From: Massarina eburnea CBS 473.64
Lineage: Eukaryota; Ascomycota; Dothideomycetes; Pleosporales; Massarinaceae
NCBI GenBank assembly: GCA_010093635.1
Contig: MU006786.1
Span: forward strand, 1,012,908 to 1,076,907
Reading direction: 5' to 3'
Length of the DNA stretch: 64,000 nt
Shown: positions 10,826-21,934 of the stretch, piece after piece
How positions within the stretch are numbered: the stretch's first letter is position 1
Layout: every line of letters starts with the position of its first letter
Program-made: the position numbers and the translations under genes
The notes under the pieces: model-generated
What the model was told of the DNA's origin: nothing
What the model saw: only the letters and a program-made list of their open reading frames with translations
Database searches by the model: none

Positions 10826-12737
10826 ATGGCGCTCCATACGGATCGCGACACTGGCGTGAAGGCGAACTGGAAAGTTATCCTCATGTGCTTGGGCATGAGC
10901 CTTGCCAACTTTCAATATGGGTACGTATCTGGCAACCATCGCATTCAACCTATTTCGCGGAACTAAATTCATAGATACGACACTGCCACCATAGGGGGTT
11001 TCCAAGCCATGCCTGGCTTTCTAAAAGTCTATGGCTACAGAGACAAGATAGCAAAGATCGGTTGGAATATCTCAACCGGACCACAACAGCTCATGACGTC
11101 TTTCCTCAATGTCGGAACTATCATCGGTGTGCTTCTCACGCACTTGTGGGCGAAGAGGTTCGGGAGGAGACAGGGTGTGTGGGTGGCATGTGTGCTAAGC
11201 TGGGTCGCGGCTGGGTTGCAGATCGGAACTGATAAATTGGTCGGGTTGTATTTTGGAAGGATCCTAATCGTATGTCGGTCGTTCAGGTAACCAAATAACA
11301 GCTGAAGTAAATGCTGACAACATGGAGGGCATTTCCAACGGATTCTTCATCACGTTCGCCAACGTCTGGGTCGCAGAGGTGACTCCCGCACATCTTCGGT
11401 AACCGCTCACAGTACTGATATTGGCTGAATTCCATACTAATCCTCTTCTAGTGGGCCCGTCGTCTCGTTCTTTGGGATCTGGAGCAGTACCGGCAGCATC
11501 ATCGGCGCAACTGCAAACAACGAAACAAAAGACTTCCAAACCCGTCTCGCATACCAAATTCCCCTCGCCACGCTATTCACCATTCCCCTTATCCTGGGAG
11601 CTTTAGTAATCTTCTTACCAGAAAGCCCGAGATGGCTGCTCGTACATGGGCGGGTGGAGGAAGCCAAACGGTCTTTGACAGTACTTAGGGGAAGAAGCTT
11701 CAAAAACAACGAAGAATTGCTTGAGGAGGAGTTTGTAGAGATGCAAAGGGGTATCGAAAAGGAGTTGGAAGAGGTGAATGGTAGCGTGGTGAAGGATATG
11801 TTCAGAGGGACGAACCTGAGGCGAACACTGATCTGTTTTGGTGTCATTCTGAGTCATTCTAGTTCTGGACTCTGGTTGATCATTGGATATGGAACATTCT
11901 TCTTCCAGCAGGCCGGTGTTGACAAACCTTTCGTGGCCACTATTCTGAAGTCCGGTAAGTTTTCGAACTCATTTGAACATCTCCAAATGGATAAAGGCTT
12001 CTCACATAATTTGGTGTTACTCTAATGACATCTTTTTACAGTTCTCGGGCTCGCAGGTGTTCTCACTAGTATCGTCCTAAACTATCGCATTATCGGTCGC
12101 CGCTTCAGTATGCTCTTCGGCCATGCTGGCTCTGCTCTCTTCATGCTCGGAATGGGCATCTCGGGGTCGACATCCGATAACCCTACAGCATCTGGCAAAG
12201 CCGTTCTCGCCTGCGCGCTGATGTACTACTTCGTTTACAACGGTTTCAGTGGAGCGGTCAGCTGGCCGGTTGCAAATGAACTTGCGAACTCGCGATTGAG
12301 AGTCGTCACAATTGGGTTGGGAACAGGAATCAATTATGTCTTGTGAGTATTGATACTGCATAAAGATTGGTCGCATAGTGGCTGACGGAGGCAGTGCTTG
12401 GTTGACGAGCTTCACAACGCCTTACTTCATCAACCCAAAAGAACTAAACTGGGGTGCAAAGGTCGCGTACATTTGGGCGGCTTCTAATGCCATTACCGTT
12501 GTCTTCTTATATTTCTTTCTTCCTGAGATGCGCGGCAGGTCTCTTGAGGAGATTGATGAGCTCTTTGAGAACAGAGTGCATAGACGTAGTTTTCCATCTT
12601 ACCATTGTGTCTCGAGTGAGAGAGCTAGAGAGCAGGCAATCAAGAATATTCAAGGAAGCACGTTGTTTGGTAAGGGACCTGCGGGAGATATCGAGAAGCT
12701 TGGGAAAACTGATCAGAAGGTTGCACGTGTCGCGTAA
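10826..12737 (+). CDS. MFS sugar transporter (hexose/alpha-glucoside type)
   Basis: Probable proton-coupled sugar uptake carrier of the plasma membrane. Six exons: 10826-10920, 10975-11269, 11328-11398, 11452-11954, 12042-12342 and 12395-12737, giving 535 aa with all phases consistent. Introns are 52-87 bp; several have CTGAC or CTAAT branch sites. Family signatures appear in order: YDTATIGGFQAMPGF after TM1, RFGRRQGVW (loop 2-3), GRILIGISNGF across the intron 2 join, AEVTPAHLR, PESPRWLLVHGR (loop 6-7) and PEMRGRSLEEIDELFE after TM12. Twelve hydrophobic segments fit the family. The exon 2-3 join uses acceptor atggag, supported by continuity of the GRILIG.SNG motif, and is the least certain. 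The substrate cannot be read from sequence. Neighbours to the right are a dead dehydrogenase and a BBE oxidase, so a link to sugar or glycoside metabolism is possible but unproven. Confidence 0.9.
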
Positions 12738-13779
12738 TGGTAGGCAAGAGGTTGCATTTATCTTTATCGAATCATATTATGTCATCAATCAGAACGTTTA
12801 TTCCATTTCTACCTTGTGGTCCAGTCCACAAACGATTCATAAGACTGGTTCTCTAGATTCGCCCTTGATTGATTTTCGGGCCAATTGCCGTTGGTATTTA
12901 GATTATTGCCTCTGTAAGGCACGAGGAAACACTCTCACGAATAGCGATTCATGTTATAGGTTTATCATTTTTGCTATTCATGTAGCGTTATTGTCAGCAT
13001 ATCACCTCATAAAATTTCTGAATATGTTCTAAATATGTTTACTTCTAGCTCTTTCACCTAAACCCTAGCTATCTACTCTTTACTTGCCCGGGACGTGGAT
13101 AGAATGCATTTTGAATATACGGTATCTTATTCTTAATATATAGCAATTATGAACTTTGTTTTGTTTCTTATAAGTGAGATTATCCGGACGCTTCTCGTCG
13201 TACTCTTTTTTATAGAGGTTTAGGCTATCGTAAGCTATAGTCATAGTAAGATTACGTACAATCTGACATCGCTACGATATAAAAGGCCAATCGATGCTTC
13301 TTTCATGCAGAAAGAAGCCCAAATACGCCGTTAACAAGCATGCATCTAGAATGGGGCAATGTATGTTAGTGAGCAGCATAAGTACGAACATAGCGCTTCT
13401 AGCGCAGAAGACCAACATAGTAACGTGGATGGGAGCGTATGTTTGTTACATTCATGTAGCTCTGGTTGCTTTAGTATCTACATCTATAAACGAAGTTACG
13501 TTAAGGCTATACCTGTTACCGCTGCAAATCCTACTGGCAAGGGGATCATGGCTGAGCTGGGTGTCAATTTAGAGCATAAAATCAGTTCGTCCTCTAGCCC
13601 TCATTTCTACACATGCGTCTAACGCTGTGGGTTAACAGTTGTAGTTACGGGCCCCAGTCCAAGGTCCCTCAGTACACAGCTGATTGCTGACATCACAAGC
13701 AGCTCCAGGTCCGCTAAGACGATTCTTTCTGGAAAGAGCGAGGAAAAAAGTTGCGCCTGTGACCAAACAAATCCAGAGC
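12738..13779. other. Intergenic, AT-rich, decayed
   Basis: About 1 kb of AT-rich, TA-rich sequence with many stops in all frames and no recognised domain. Together with the relic that follows it looks like degenerating sequence; composition hints at RIP-like decay but I did not compute indices. Confidence 0.4.
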
Positions 13780-14215
13780 GTCAGCGTAGATTCCTCCGTT
13801 GAGACTACCTTTGCGTAGCTCGATCTGGCTAGTAATACCTCGGTCCTGGCTGCGGTAAAAGATACAAAGACGCTTACCGCAACTGTGGGTGTAGGTGTAG
13901 GTGTGTTGATTAACTCCGCCGGAGTATTGAGTCTACAAGAGTTTACAACATCCCTAAACAATGTGGAGGTTCGCTTCACTACTAACCACTTAAGACATTT
14001 TCTACTTACCAATCTACTAGTCGATGAGCTTCCTGCAGTGAAGGGCGGTCGTCTTATCAATATAACAAGCAAGATCATAGCGAGAATGCTAGCCGTAGTA
14101 AGCCTATGCTACATTAGACGGATGTTTTAGACGTAAAGACTTCCCCTAATATAACGTATGCACAAGATACTCAAATAGGCAGCCTCCCCGAGTTACTAGA
14201 CTACCTTAGAAAGCC
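13780..14215 (+). pseudogene. Short-chain dehydrogenase/reductase relic
   Basis: A decayed NAD(P)-dependent short-chain dehydrogenase of the retinol-dehydrogenase/WW-oxidoreductase-like type. Seen directly: LDLASNTSVLAAV (family DLASL.SV) at 13819, then VLINSAGV (family NNAG), then TNHLRHFLLTNLL (family TNHLGHFLLT), then GGRLINITSK (family GGRIVNVSS). Further on TYAQDTQ sits where YxQSK is expected, so the catalytic lysine is lost. An in-frame TAG stands at 13816-13818 immediately before LDLAS, and further stops follow 14128. The N-terminal Rossmann TGxxxGIG was not found. It is too damaged to encode an enzyme and lies between the sugar transporter and the BBE oxidase. Confidence 0.75.
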
Positions 14216-15468
14216 TTAGAGCTATACGTGAAGAAATTGCCGTAACTAAGACAAAAGTATCTCATACTTCTAGCTTCTACGACCCCGGGTCTTCAATCGT
14301 CTTCAATCGTACCTAGATTTTTTCGTTCAAGGAGACAAAGGGTAGGCGGTAGTACTAGAAGGCATCGCATACAATTTTCCCCTCGGGGTTTGGTTCGAGA
14401 AGCACGTCATGTGGCTCATACATCTCTTTTCTGAGCTTCAGCTACTCAATCTATCTCAAGATCACTCAAGCTCCGACCGAGCGAAGCCGGCTTTTTTTGT
14501 AGTAGGGCCTAGGTTCATTTGAATAATTCCGTATTGTGCGCTCTAGCAGAAAGTGGTCCATGAGCAGCGACAGGGAGACAGTTACGAACGGTTAGGAAAG
14601 AGATGTAGTAGAGACCGCGGAGAACGACGGAGTTTCTAATGTCTGCGTATAAGTTTGGTTTAATATGTTGATAGGATCTGTAATAAGAGCGTTATAGGAG
14701 ATTAGTTTATCATTTATGAATAGTTATTAGTGATAACTAGAGAGCTGGAAAGTTAGTAACCAGTCGCAGCAGCCTAGCGTAGTCCTATGTCCCTATTCTT
14801 AGACACTACGGTAGATAGGCGTAAACCCCCGATGTTGTCTACAAGAACGTATATGTACCATACTATATACATTCGAGGGAACTTCTAATTATATCAGTAT
14901 GATTTATCTCCAGCCCAACCTGGGGCGCAAATAAAGCTGTTGCTACAACAGAGACATACTATTCAGCACTAGAAGTAAAGGGGATTTAACAAGCAGTTAG
15001 TTAGATAGGAATTGTGGAAAAATTACTCTGTAGGTTCCTATCTCTGTATATCCTGCTCAGTTGGTCTTTTAAAATACTTAAAATTTTGCATACTCCGCTC
15101 ACGACGATGGAACGAATAAGCACCTTGACCAATCAATATAGCCGCAACCTTTTCCAACAAGATGCAATGGTTAAGGGTCACGAACAGGAAATTCAGAAAG
15201 TTAAAGAGTTTGTAAAAGTTGAGCGAACTATCCCTTCTATTTGTGTACCTTGTTTTCTAGGTTAGATTTACCCTGTACGCATCCAATACAGAACATGTAG
15301 AAAAGAGATATGCTCTGTGAAAAGAAGACATGGTAGAGAAGACAGACGCAGAGACGGCACTTAAGAAGCGGAGAGTGCATTTAAATTGAGATAGAATAGC
15401 AAACGAGAACTCATAGAGAATGAATTCAGCTCCCCTTTCAACGTAGTATTATTTTAACTTCTGCCGCT
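14216..15468. other. Intergenic, AT-rich, no gene seen
   Basis: About 1.25 kb without a recognised coding region. A short open frame from the ATG near 15109 (MERISTLTNQYSRNLFQQDA...) matches nothing I know. Composition is AT-rich and similar to the block left of the dehydrogenase relic. Confidence 0.4.
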
Positions 15469-17072
15469 CTACGCTATCGGTGCATAAAAACTGAACTTTC
15501 CCTGTGGATCATACTTCTTCTTAAGAGCATGCAATCTGTCTTGACGCCACTGTTCGTATCCGTACATGCTCTTGACCCCCTCTGTCCCAAACGCGTAGTT
15601 CACATACGTGCGCAGCTCTTTCTGACCAGAAGCTTGATGCAATATCTCACGCAATTCTTCTCCCAAAGCCTCGGCCTTCTTGGCGAGCTGTTCGCCGTCC
15701 TCCTTATAAGCCACCACGGGGGCAAGAAGGAGATTACTTTCGCGGAATGGATATGCGGTATCCTGGGGAGGGACACTTTTGACTCCTTGTACTGAGTAGC
15801 CCTCGAAGAGGAAGAGTGAGGAGTTGAGAGCTGGAGTGTCCTTGATCGCGGATGCAAATACGTCAAACACCTTCTTTTGGGCGGGGATGTCGTAGGCTTG
15901 GATATCAATGGGGAATCGAGTGTTCGCAAGTCCATGTTTTTTGCAAACGTCATCATTCTTTGCCATGGCTGTCCATCGAGGTAGGTCCCTGTAGTCCCCA
16001 CTTTCGGCTTGAGCCAGGATAGGCCCAAGCGCCGTGAATGATTGGGTGTACTTCACATCCACTACATCCACGCCCTCTTGAAGAATGAAGAGGATAATCA
16101 CAGGCTGGGCTTGATTAGCGAAGGTCTTAATAACCAAATGGAGTCTTACGTTGACTGGGTCGAGAGCGGGATTGTTGATGAAGACTGAAAAGTGCATGAT
16201 ATCAACTGGTTGTGTGCCGTTTCTTAAGAGCTCTTCATTGATATTCGTGTAAAGGCCCTCCACCTTATCCCCGGTGAAGACCAACATCTGGAAAGCCCAA
16301 TTTGGGTGCTCCACGTCGTAGATCTTGGAGGTGACGGAGGTCACAATTCCGAAGTTGTGGCCAGCACCCCGCATGGCCCACCAAAGTTCATGATTTTGAT
16401 CAATAGTTTGGAGTGTGCCGTCGGCCATGACCATATTTAACGAGACGAATTGATCGGAAACTAGGCCATGGCGTCCCTGTAGCCACCCGTGACCACCGCC
16501 AAGCCCAGCGCCGAGAAGGCTAACGCACTCGCATGCGCCAGTCACTATTTCGTGAGCTTTCTTGTCGTAGAAGTAATAAAGAGAAACTTGCCTGTCTGTT
16601 TGCCTGCAGCCCATAGCCCGTCAGTCACGTCCTTCGCAAGAATCCCTCCTCCGAAAGTTGCTGTTTGGCTGTCCGGTGCAATGGCGACTGAGTTTAGTTG
16701 GCGCATCCATATTTGGACGCCATTTTGCAGCTTTCCGACAGTAGTGATTGCTCCGTGTCCGTTATTAACAACTAGGTACGGCTTGCCATGTTCGTTTGCA
16801 AACTTCACAACCTCTACAACATCGGCTTCGTTCGCCACCTCGACCGTGATGGTGACGTTAGGAGCATCCAAGGTTGACCATCTTGTCGTTGAGGCATTGA
16901 AACCTTCGGATCCGGGAAAATAAACGTGTGCACTGCTAGAAAGCTGTTCGAATAAATTGCTCTCAAAGGTTGAGTTCTCGTATCGAGGGAACAGCCTGCT
17001 ACCCGCCTGCGTAGATAGATAGTTGCTTATGGGGCTCATCGCCCAGGCACCAGCAGCGACAAGAACTTCCAT
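15469..17072 (-). CDS. FAD-binding PCMH/berberine-bridge-like oxidoreductase
   Basis: Flavin oxidase of the BBE-like family, which oxidises alcohols, sugars or alkaloid-like intermediates and often sits in secondary-metabolite or carbohydrate loci. Exons 17072-16592 and 16544-15469, giving 518 aa. The 47-bp intron begins with GC (acag/gcaagt) and ends atag; the GC-AG join restores GKQTVTGACECVSLLG, continuous with the family. Seen: a hydrophobic N-terminus that may be a signal; the FAD/PCMH domain with VVNNGHGAITTVGKLQNG near 105-122; the cysteine in TGACEC near 163; GAGLGGGHGWLQGRHGL; LWWAMRGAGHNFGIVTSV; and the C-terminal BBE tail YVNYAFG...YGYEQWRQDRLHALKKKYDP...FSFYAP. The GH histidine and CEC cysteine are placed like the bicovalent FAD anchors, which is inference. 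A TATA-like tatttata lies about 20-30 bases upstream of the ATG. The substrate is unknown. Confidence 0.9.
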
Positions 17073-17752
17073 TAGAAAAATTCTGGCGGTGGTTTGTGAA
17101 TATAAATACTGAGGTATGCAACTTAAGGTTTGTTTAGGTGTTTGCCGCGAGGCCACGATATGTATGCTGGCAGTAGGATCGGCACGGCGTATGTGTGTGG
17201 TCCTGATCCTGCAGCACAGTCCCTCCCCTGTCCAGGTCGCCAACGCCAATGTTCCCGATACTCTAAAAAGAGCACTAATAGGCACGCGCCAAGAACCTGT
17301 ACAGGTGGTGGGATATGGGGTGAGAGACACTCGTACCTAAAGTCCATGAAGGCGTTAATATTCATCACTTCTCTCCCTGCGGCCGAGAAACAGTGACTTT
17401 CCACTAATTCTTCATTGCACTAATATATTCTGTCCGTATCTAGGTCGGAGGCATTATAAATTTGCGACTGTTAAAGTACTACGATCCCTATAGATATAAG
17501 TTATTATCGGCAAGTATCAGTAGTCCGGCTACTGACTAGCTGATAATTTCTTAGTATTATTATTACTGGCCTTCATAATACATATAGTGCGCGTGAGGTT
17601 CCTCTAAACGGGTCGTCAGACTGGTTGCAACTCCCTGTCTAAAACCATAAACATACGACTTTATGTACTGCTGCCCCATGTGCCTGTTGTTATTGGTTGC
17701 CCTGATTCCACTTTCTTGTTATATGTAGAATACGTCAGCCCACTTTTATGAT
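17073..17752. promoter_or_regulatory. Promoter of the BBE oxidase and 3' flank of PUS4
   Basis: The minus-strand oxidase is driven from here: tatttata (plus strand tataaata, about 17099-17106) is a plausible TATA box. The rest, to the PUS4 stop at 17753, is AT-rich from about 17400 and contains no supported gene. Confidence 0.45.
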
Positions 17753-18894
17753 TTAATACTCTGGTCTCAATTGTGGCTTACTGTTATGCTTTCCTTTAGT
17801 CCTGCCGCCTTGTTGTTTGATTCTTTCCTTCCTCGTGTCTGCAAGCCATTCACCACGAAACCTACGACGAGGCACATCATCGCTACATTGAGGACGGCCT
17901 GGGTCTCGTGGATTGCCCTTCCGAGCGGTGTTTTTCTCCATCCATGCACTTAACTGAGTGGATATTTTAGGCCCCCAAATTTCTTCCCCGGCGTTCAAAT
18001 CCTCATATGTCACTGCCGTGAAAATTTCGGAGGATTCGGGTAGACTAGCAGTGGTGAAGCTTGCTTGTCGTGAACGATGCAGTGCCGCCATAGTAGCAAC
18101 TGTTCCACATGCAACACCTAAATCGTGGGCGAAGCTGCGGACATAAAATCCCGATGATACCGTAAGCTTGATTCTTGCCGCGGATGTCGGGGCAGCGATA
18201 GAGCTACTCGTTCGGTGTCGATATGCGTGCGTACCTGCTTCCATGAAGTCAAGAAGCTCGCACTCCTCAACGTTCACTTCCCGATCTTCCAGCTCTCTTG
18301 GTAGTTCTTTGCCTTGTCGCACATACTCACATGCTTTGATTCCATTGATCTTCAATGCTGAGTATATAGGTGGCATCTGTCGAAATCTCCCCATGAACTG
18401 TCCCAATTGACTCTTCACGAGCTCGACATCGACATGCCTTGATACCGCCTCTTCTAGTACCGTGCCATCGATATCGTACGTGTCGGTACTCACTCCAAAG
18501 AGAACAACCGTCTCATACGTCTTGGTGCAGCTCAAGAAATTGGATAACTGTTTAGTACCGCGACCGAGGCCGATAATGAGGACGCCGGACGCCATTGGAT
18601 CAAGCGTCCCACCATGTCCCATCTTGAAAAAGCGACCATCCTTTTCTTCGTCCTTGAGCTTTTGGCCGGGCGGTTGGTGAGCCTGTTGCTCTGCTCGCTT
18701 ACGTCGTGCGTCGGCTAAGAGCGGCGCGAAGGTGGAGGATGCCGCAAAGATACACTGAAGATCCAGAAGGATTTGGGGTGTTGTCACAGTTGTTGGCTTG
18801 GTAATGGCTGGCAAATTTATTAGTGGGAGCGTTTAGGTAAGCTTAATAAATGCGTACCGAAAATGCCTTCTAAAAGAAGGCCTGGCAGTGCCAT
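17753..18894 (-). CDS. PUS4: tRNA pseudouridine-55 synthase (TruB/PUS4)
   Basis: Isomerises U55 in the T-loop of tRNAs to pseudouridine, in mitochondria and nucleus. Exons 18894-18858 and 18807-17753 (50-bp intron, gtacgc...ttgccag), giving 363 aa. The first exon encodes only MALPGLLLEGIF plus one base; joining gives EGIFAITKPTTVTTPQILLD, the normal TruB N-terminus. The catalytic aspartate is in HGGTLDPMASGVL near 90. Other family motifs are KTYETVVLFGVSTDTYDIDG, RQMPPIYSALKINGIKACEYVRQG and SSGFYVRSFAHDLG. The C-terminal about 60 residues are basic. An in-frame ATG 22 codons upstream (18960) would give 385 aa with an extension rich in charged residues; it could serve as a targeting leader, so the start is uncertain. 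Confidence 0.92.
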
Positions 18895-21800
18895 TGATTT
18901 TGGAAGCTGCGGAGACACTTTGTCTTCTATGTGGTCGCCAATAATCCTTGGGGACTGCATGTTATTACGTTTGTGTTGGTACGCGATAAGAACAGCGTTA
19001 AGAAGTGATAAAGCGACCCTTACTACAGATGTTGACTAGACGCTTGTGTGCGTCACGTGATCCATACGACACAAACTTCTACATGTCATATTAATCTTCT
19101 GATTCTTATTATTTCTCCCCTCCCAAACACTGACACTGTTCATATTCATGCGAATCCTTGATCCCAATTTCCGGGAAAATACGCGTTCAATCTCAAGCCG
19201 GCCATTGTGAAACATGCACAGTAAGGACAGACTATAGTGCATTCGACTCGAGAACTGTATTCCCTATCAGTTACATACATTGTTTTGTGTACGATAGTGC
19301 TGAGTATCGCACAAGATTTCCAAGAGTTTCGAGTGTCGTTGGAGCTAACTGTGAGGGCGAAGTAATTGGAGTGTCTGGCAGGACTATGCTCGCCACCGGG
19401 CTATGCTGTATATAGTATACAGTAATATACGAGATAGGAATTGTGACCGACTATCTATGCATGCGTAGGTGGTAGCCTATTGATCTAGTCTATCCGTGAG
19501 ACTGCCTTTTGAGAGTCTGACTGCACTACACAGTAGATATTTAAGTGGTAACCTAGAGTCCGCACGAGAAGCACGAGCTTGGAAATCGAAAGCTTGGTTC
19601 AGCTCGGAAGGCTTGGCCGGCCAGACTATGGACGGATAGTCCGTGACAAAGGCGAACCGTGGTAGGCCTGGGTGCATGTGGGGCGAGGCTAGGCAAAACC
19701 TTCCCCCCTCAGCCGCTCAGGTTGTCAACTTGACAGGCCTCGCTGTCCGCGAACGTTATGTTCTAATTATAATTAAGATTATTGGGTGCTGAAACTGCGA
19801 AGAGGAGGGATCATCTGGTACGATGGGCCATGGGCGCAGGGAGCAGTGATGGCGACCATCGTTCGAGTGAAATGTAGCTAGTGGTGGAGACGTGACAGTA
19901 ACATACGTGCACGCGAACGGCGGCACGTGTCACACATCTGGGTAGCATTAAACTTGCGATAATTGTGGGTTGTTCGACACGCAGATGAGGCTCAAGAACC
20001 TGCGTTTGTCGATACCAAGAGTAGCCCCTGATTCACACTCCTGTCATGGCTGCACGCGAAGAGCGAAGCAACTGCATCTTCGCTTGCCCAGCCCAATCAT
20101 CCCGTTGCCCTAATCGACGATTGTTACACAGCATGGGGACGGCGTTCGGTTGTCGGCCCCCGATCGGGCCGTAGCGTGCATTCCGCAGGGAGAGCCGGGT
20201 AGGGAAGGCTCCCCAGATGCAAATCATGGGTGGATGGAATGATCGGCCGGAAGCAACCGAGCTTGCTTGGGCTGCATGCAGATGCTGGGTGGTGACGACA
20301 GTGGACTTGACGGATTCTACTTTGCGGGCCCTCCAGAGAGAGAGCTTTAGTCTACCACTGCGGGCATGCCGAACGTTTGCACTATACCTTAGGTACCGAG
20401 AGATGGAGGCATTTGAATGTAACTGTGCACTTGGAGGGCTGCGATGGATTAATAGTGCCGAAGGCGAAATGAAGTGAGATGCATTGCAACTTATATAATC
20501 AAGATACTCCAGGACGCACAAATGAGGGCCCATCGAAGGGGGCTGCTGTGCCACGCTCGTGAGGGTGGTGACCTGACTGCGATGCGGGTAACCGTCATTA
20601 AATGGACGCTTGGGCCTCGATTCCCAAGGCAAAAAAGGACATGTCGCCTTCGACTGGTCTGGAGTAAGACAGTGAACATGCTAGTCCTTTTCCCATTGGA
20701 GATGGAAGAGAAGGTGTGGGTGCCAGTCAAAAGGATTGGCGAGGAATGTGGGCCGCAGATTTGGTGCGACAGGTCCTCAGGGTCCGCTCCCAACGGTCAA
20801 GGCAGAGCGTCTGTATCTTCAGAGGTACTCCTGCTGAGTATGTGGTAGTAAGCCCACCTGACTTCCATGGCCATTGGACAGCTCCATGTTGGGACGATCG
20901 ACAGACAGCCACAACTGGCTTCGCAGTGACCACCACTACACGTCGCAACCGGATCGAGTATGGCCGTGTCAATGTGTGGAGTGTGGCTTTCTCTGGCCAA
21001 GGCTGTCTTCCACCCTGGTATGGTCGACCGTTTTCAACCATTCGATCGAAGCGAGGTCTGATACTTTGGGTTCAGAAGCGATGGACGACGGTTCAGCGGA
21101 CTAGCCTCTTATCTTTTGCATCCGGTTGCTCGAAGAGCAGAGCATACTGCGTCCAAAAGCAGCGACTCGCACCAAATGTGGCAAACGTACAGAAGTCATC
21201 ACGGATCCGGTATTCTTTGTCCGTCTTCAGCGAGCAGATGAGCTGCACACTACGTGAGCAGTCGACTTCGAGCCTCAGTAGTCGCTACAAATACCTAATA
21301 GAGACGCAGTCCTCTAAACAAAGAACCTCCGTCAGTCGATTTGCCTCCTCGCAATCCCCAAGTGGCTGCCCCTCGACAAAGAAACACGCGAAACCACCAA
21401 ATCTCAGACACTCCACCACCTGTCTGAGTTGTACACACCTACCTCCCTACTGTCCACATTGTATTCTCCGGAGCCAACAGAGCACCGCGGCGAGAAGTGC
21501 GTATCTGCAACAGGTTCGTACGTGAGCTCCTTGAGAACTGTTATGCAGATTTGCGGCAGAAGCAAACTCATGCGTCGCAGCACAGCGTGATCTATGACTG
21601 ACACACATGCTCAGAGAAACACGTCCCAACTGAAACTTTCCTACCAAAGTCCCCTAGAAGCGGGATAATAGTCTCGTTGGAAGCGCAACCGCGTCGAAGA
21701 GAATATTGCGCGAATTGTTCTCTTAGCTAGGAAGCAGCAGTCGCGCCCGCGAGTTTCGCCATCCGCACTCGATACACCTTCACATTCCCCCTGAGAGCCA

Positions 21801-21934
21801 TATTGGAATCGCTCATCGTCTCGTCCTGAGTCCGGAAGCTCGATCTCTGAGCATAGCGTTCCCGCGACACTGGCCCGGCTCCCGAACATTGCAACAAAAA
21901 GTGGCACACTCTTGTGTCGACGCGAACCTTCATC
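18895..21934. other. 3 kb region upstream of the HMG-box gene
   Basis: No recognised domain in any frame over about 3 kb. Long open frames occur in GC-balanced sequence at 20033-20632 (minus) and 20716-21525 (plus), but their translations are low-complexity Ser/Arg/Thr-rich and match no family, so I treat them as chance. A large upstream region with a long 5' leader is common for developmental transcription factors, but this is inference. The leftmost 100 bases form the PUS4 promoter. Confidence 0.4.

Noticed and set aside
20716..21525. 269-codon plus-strand frame upstream of the HMG-box gene
   Set aside because: Ser/Arg/Thr-rich with no domain; overlapping frames of similar quality exist on both strands. 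More likely leader or non-coding DNA.
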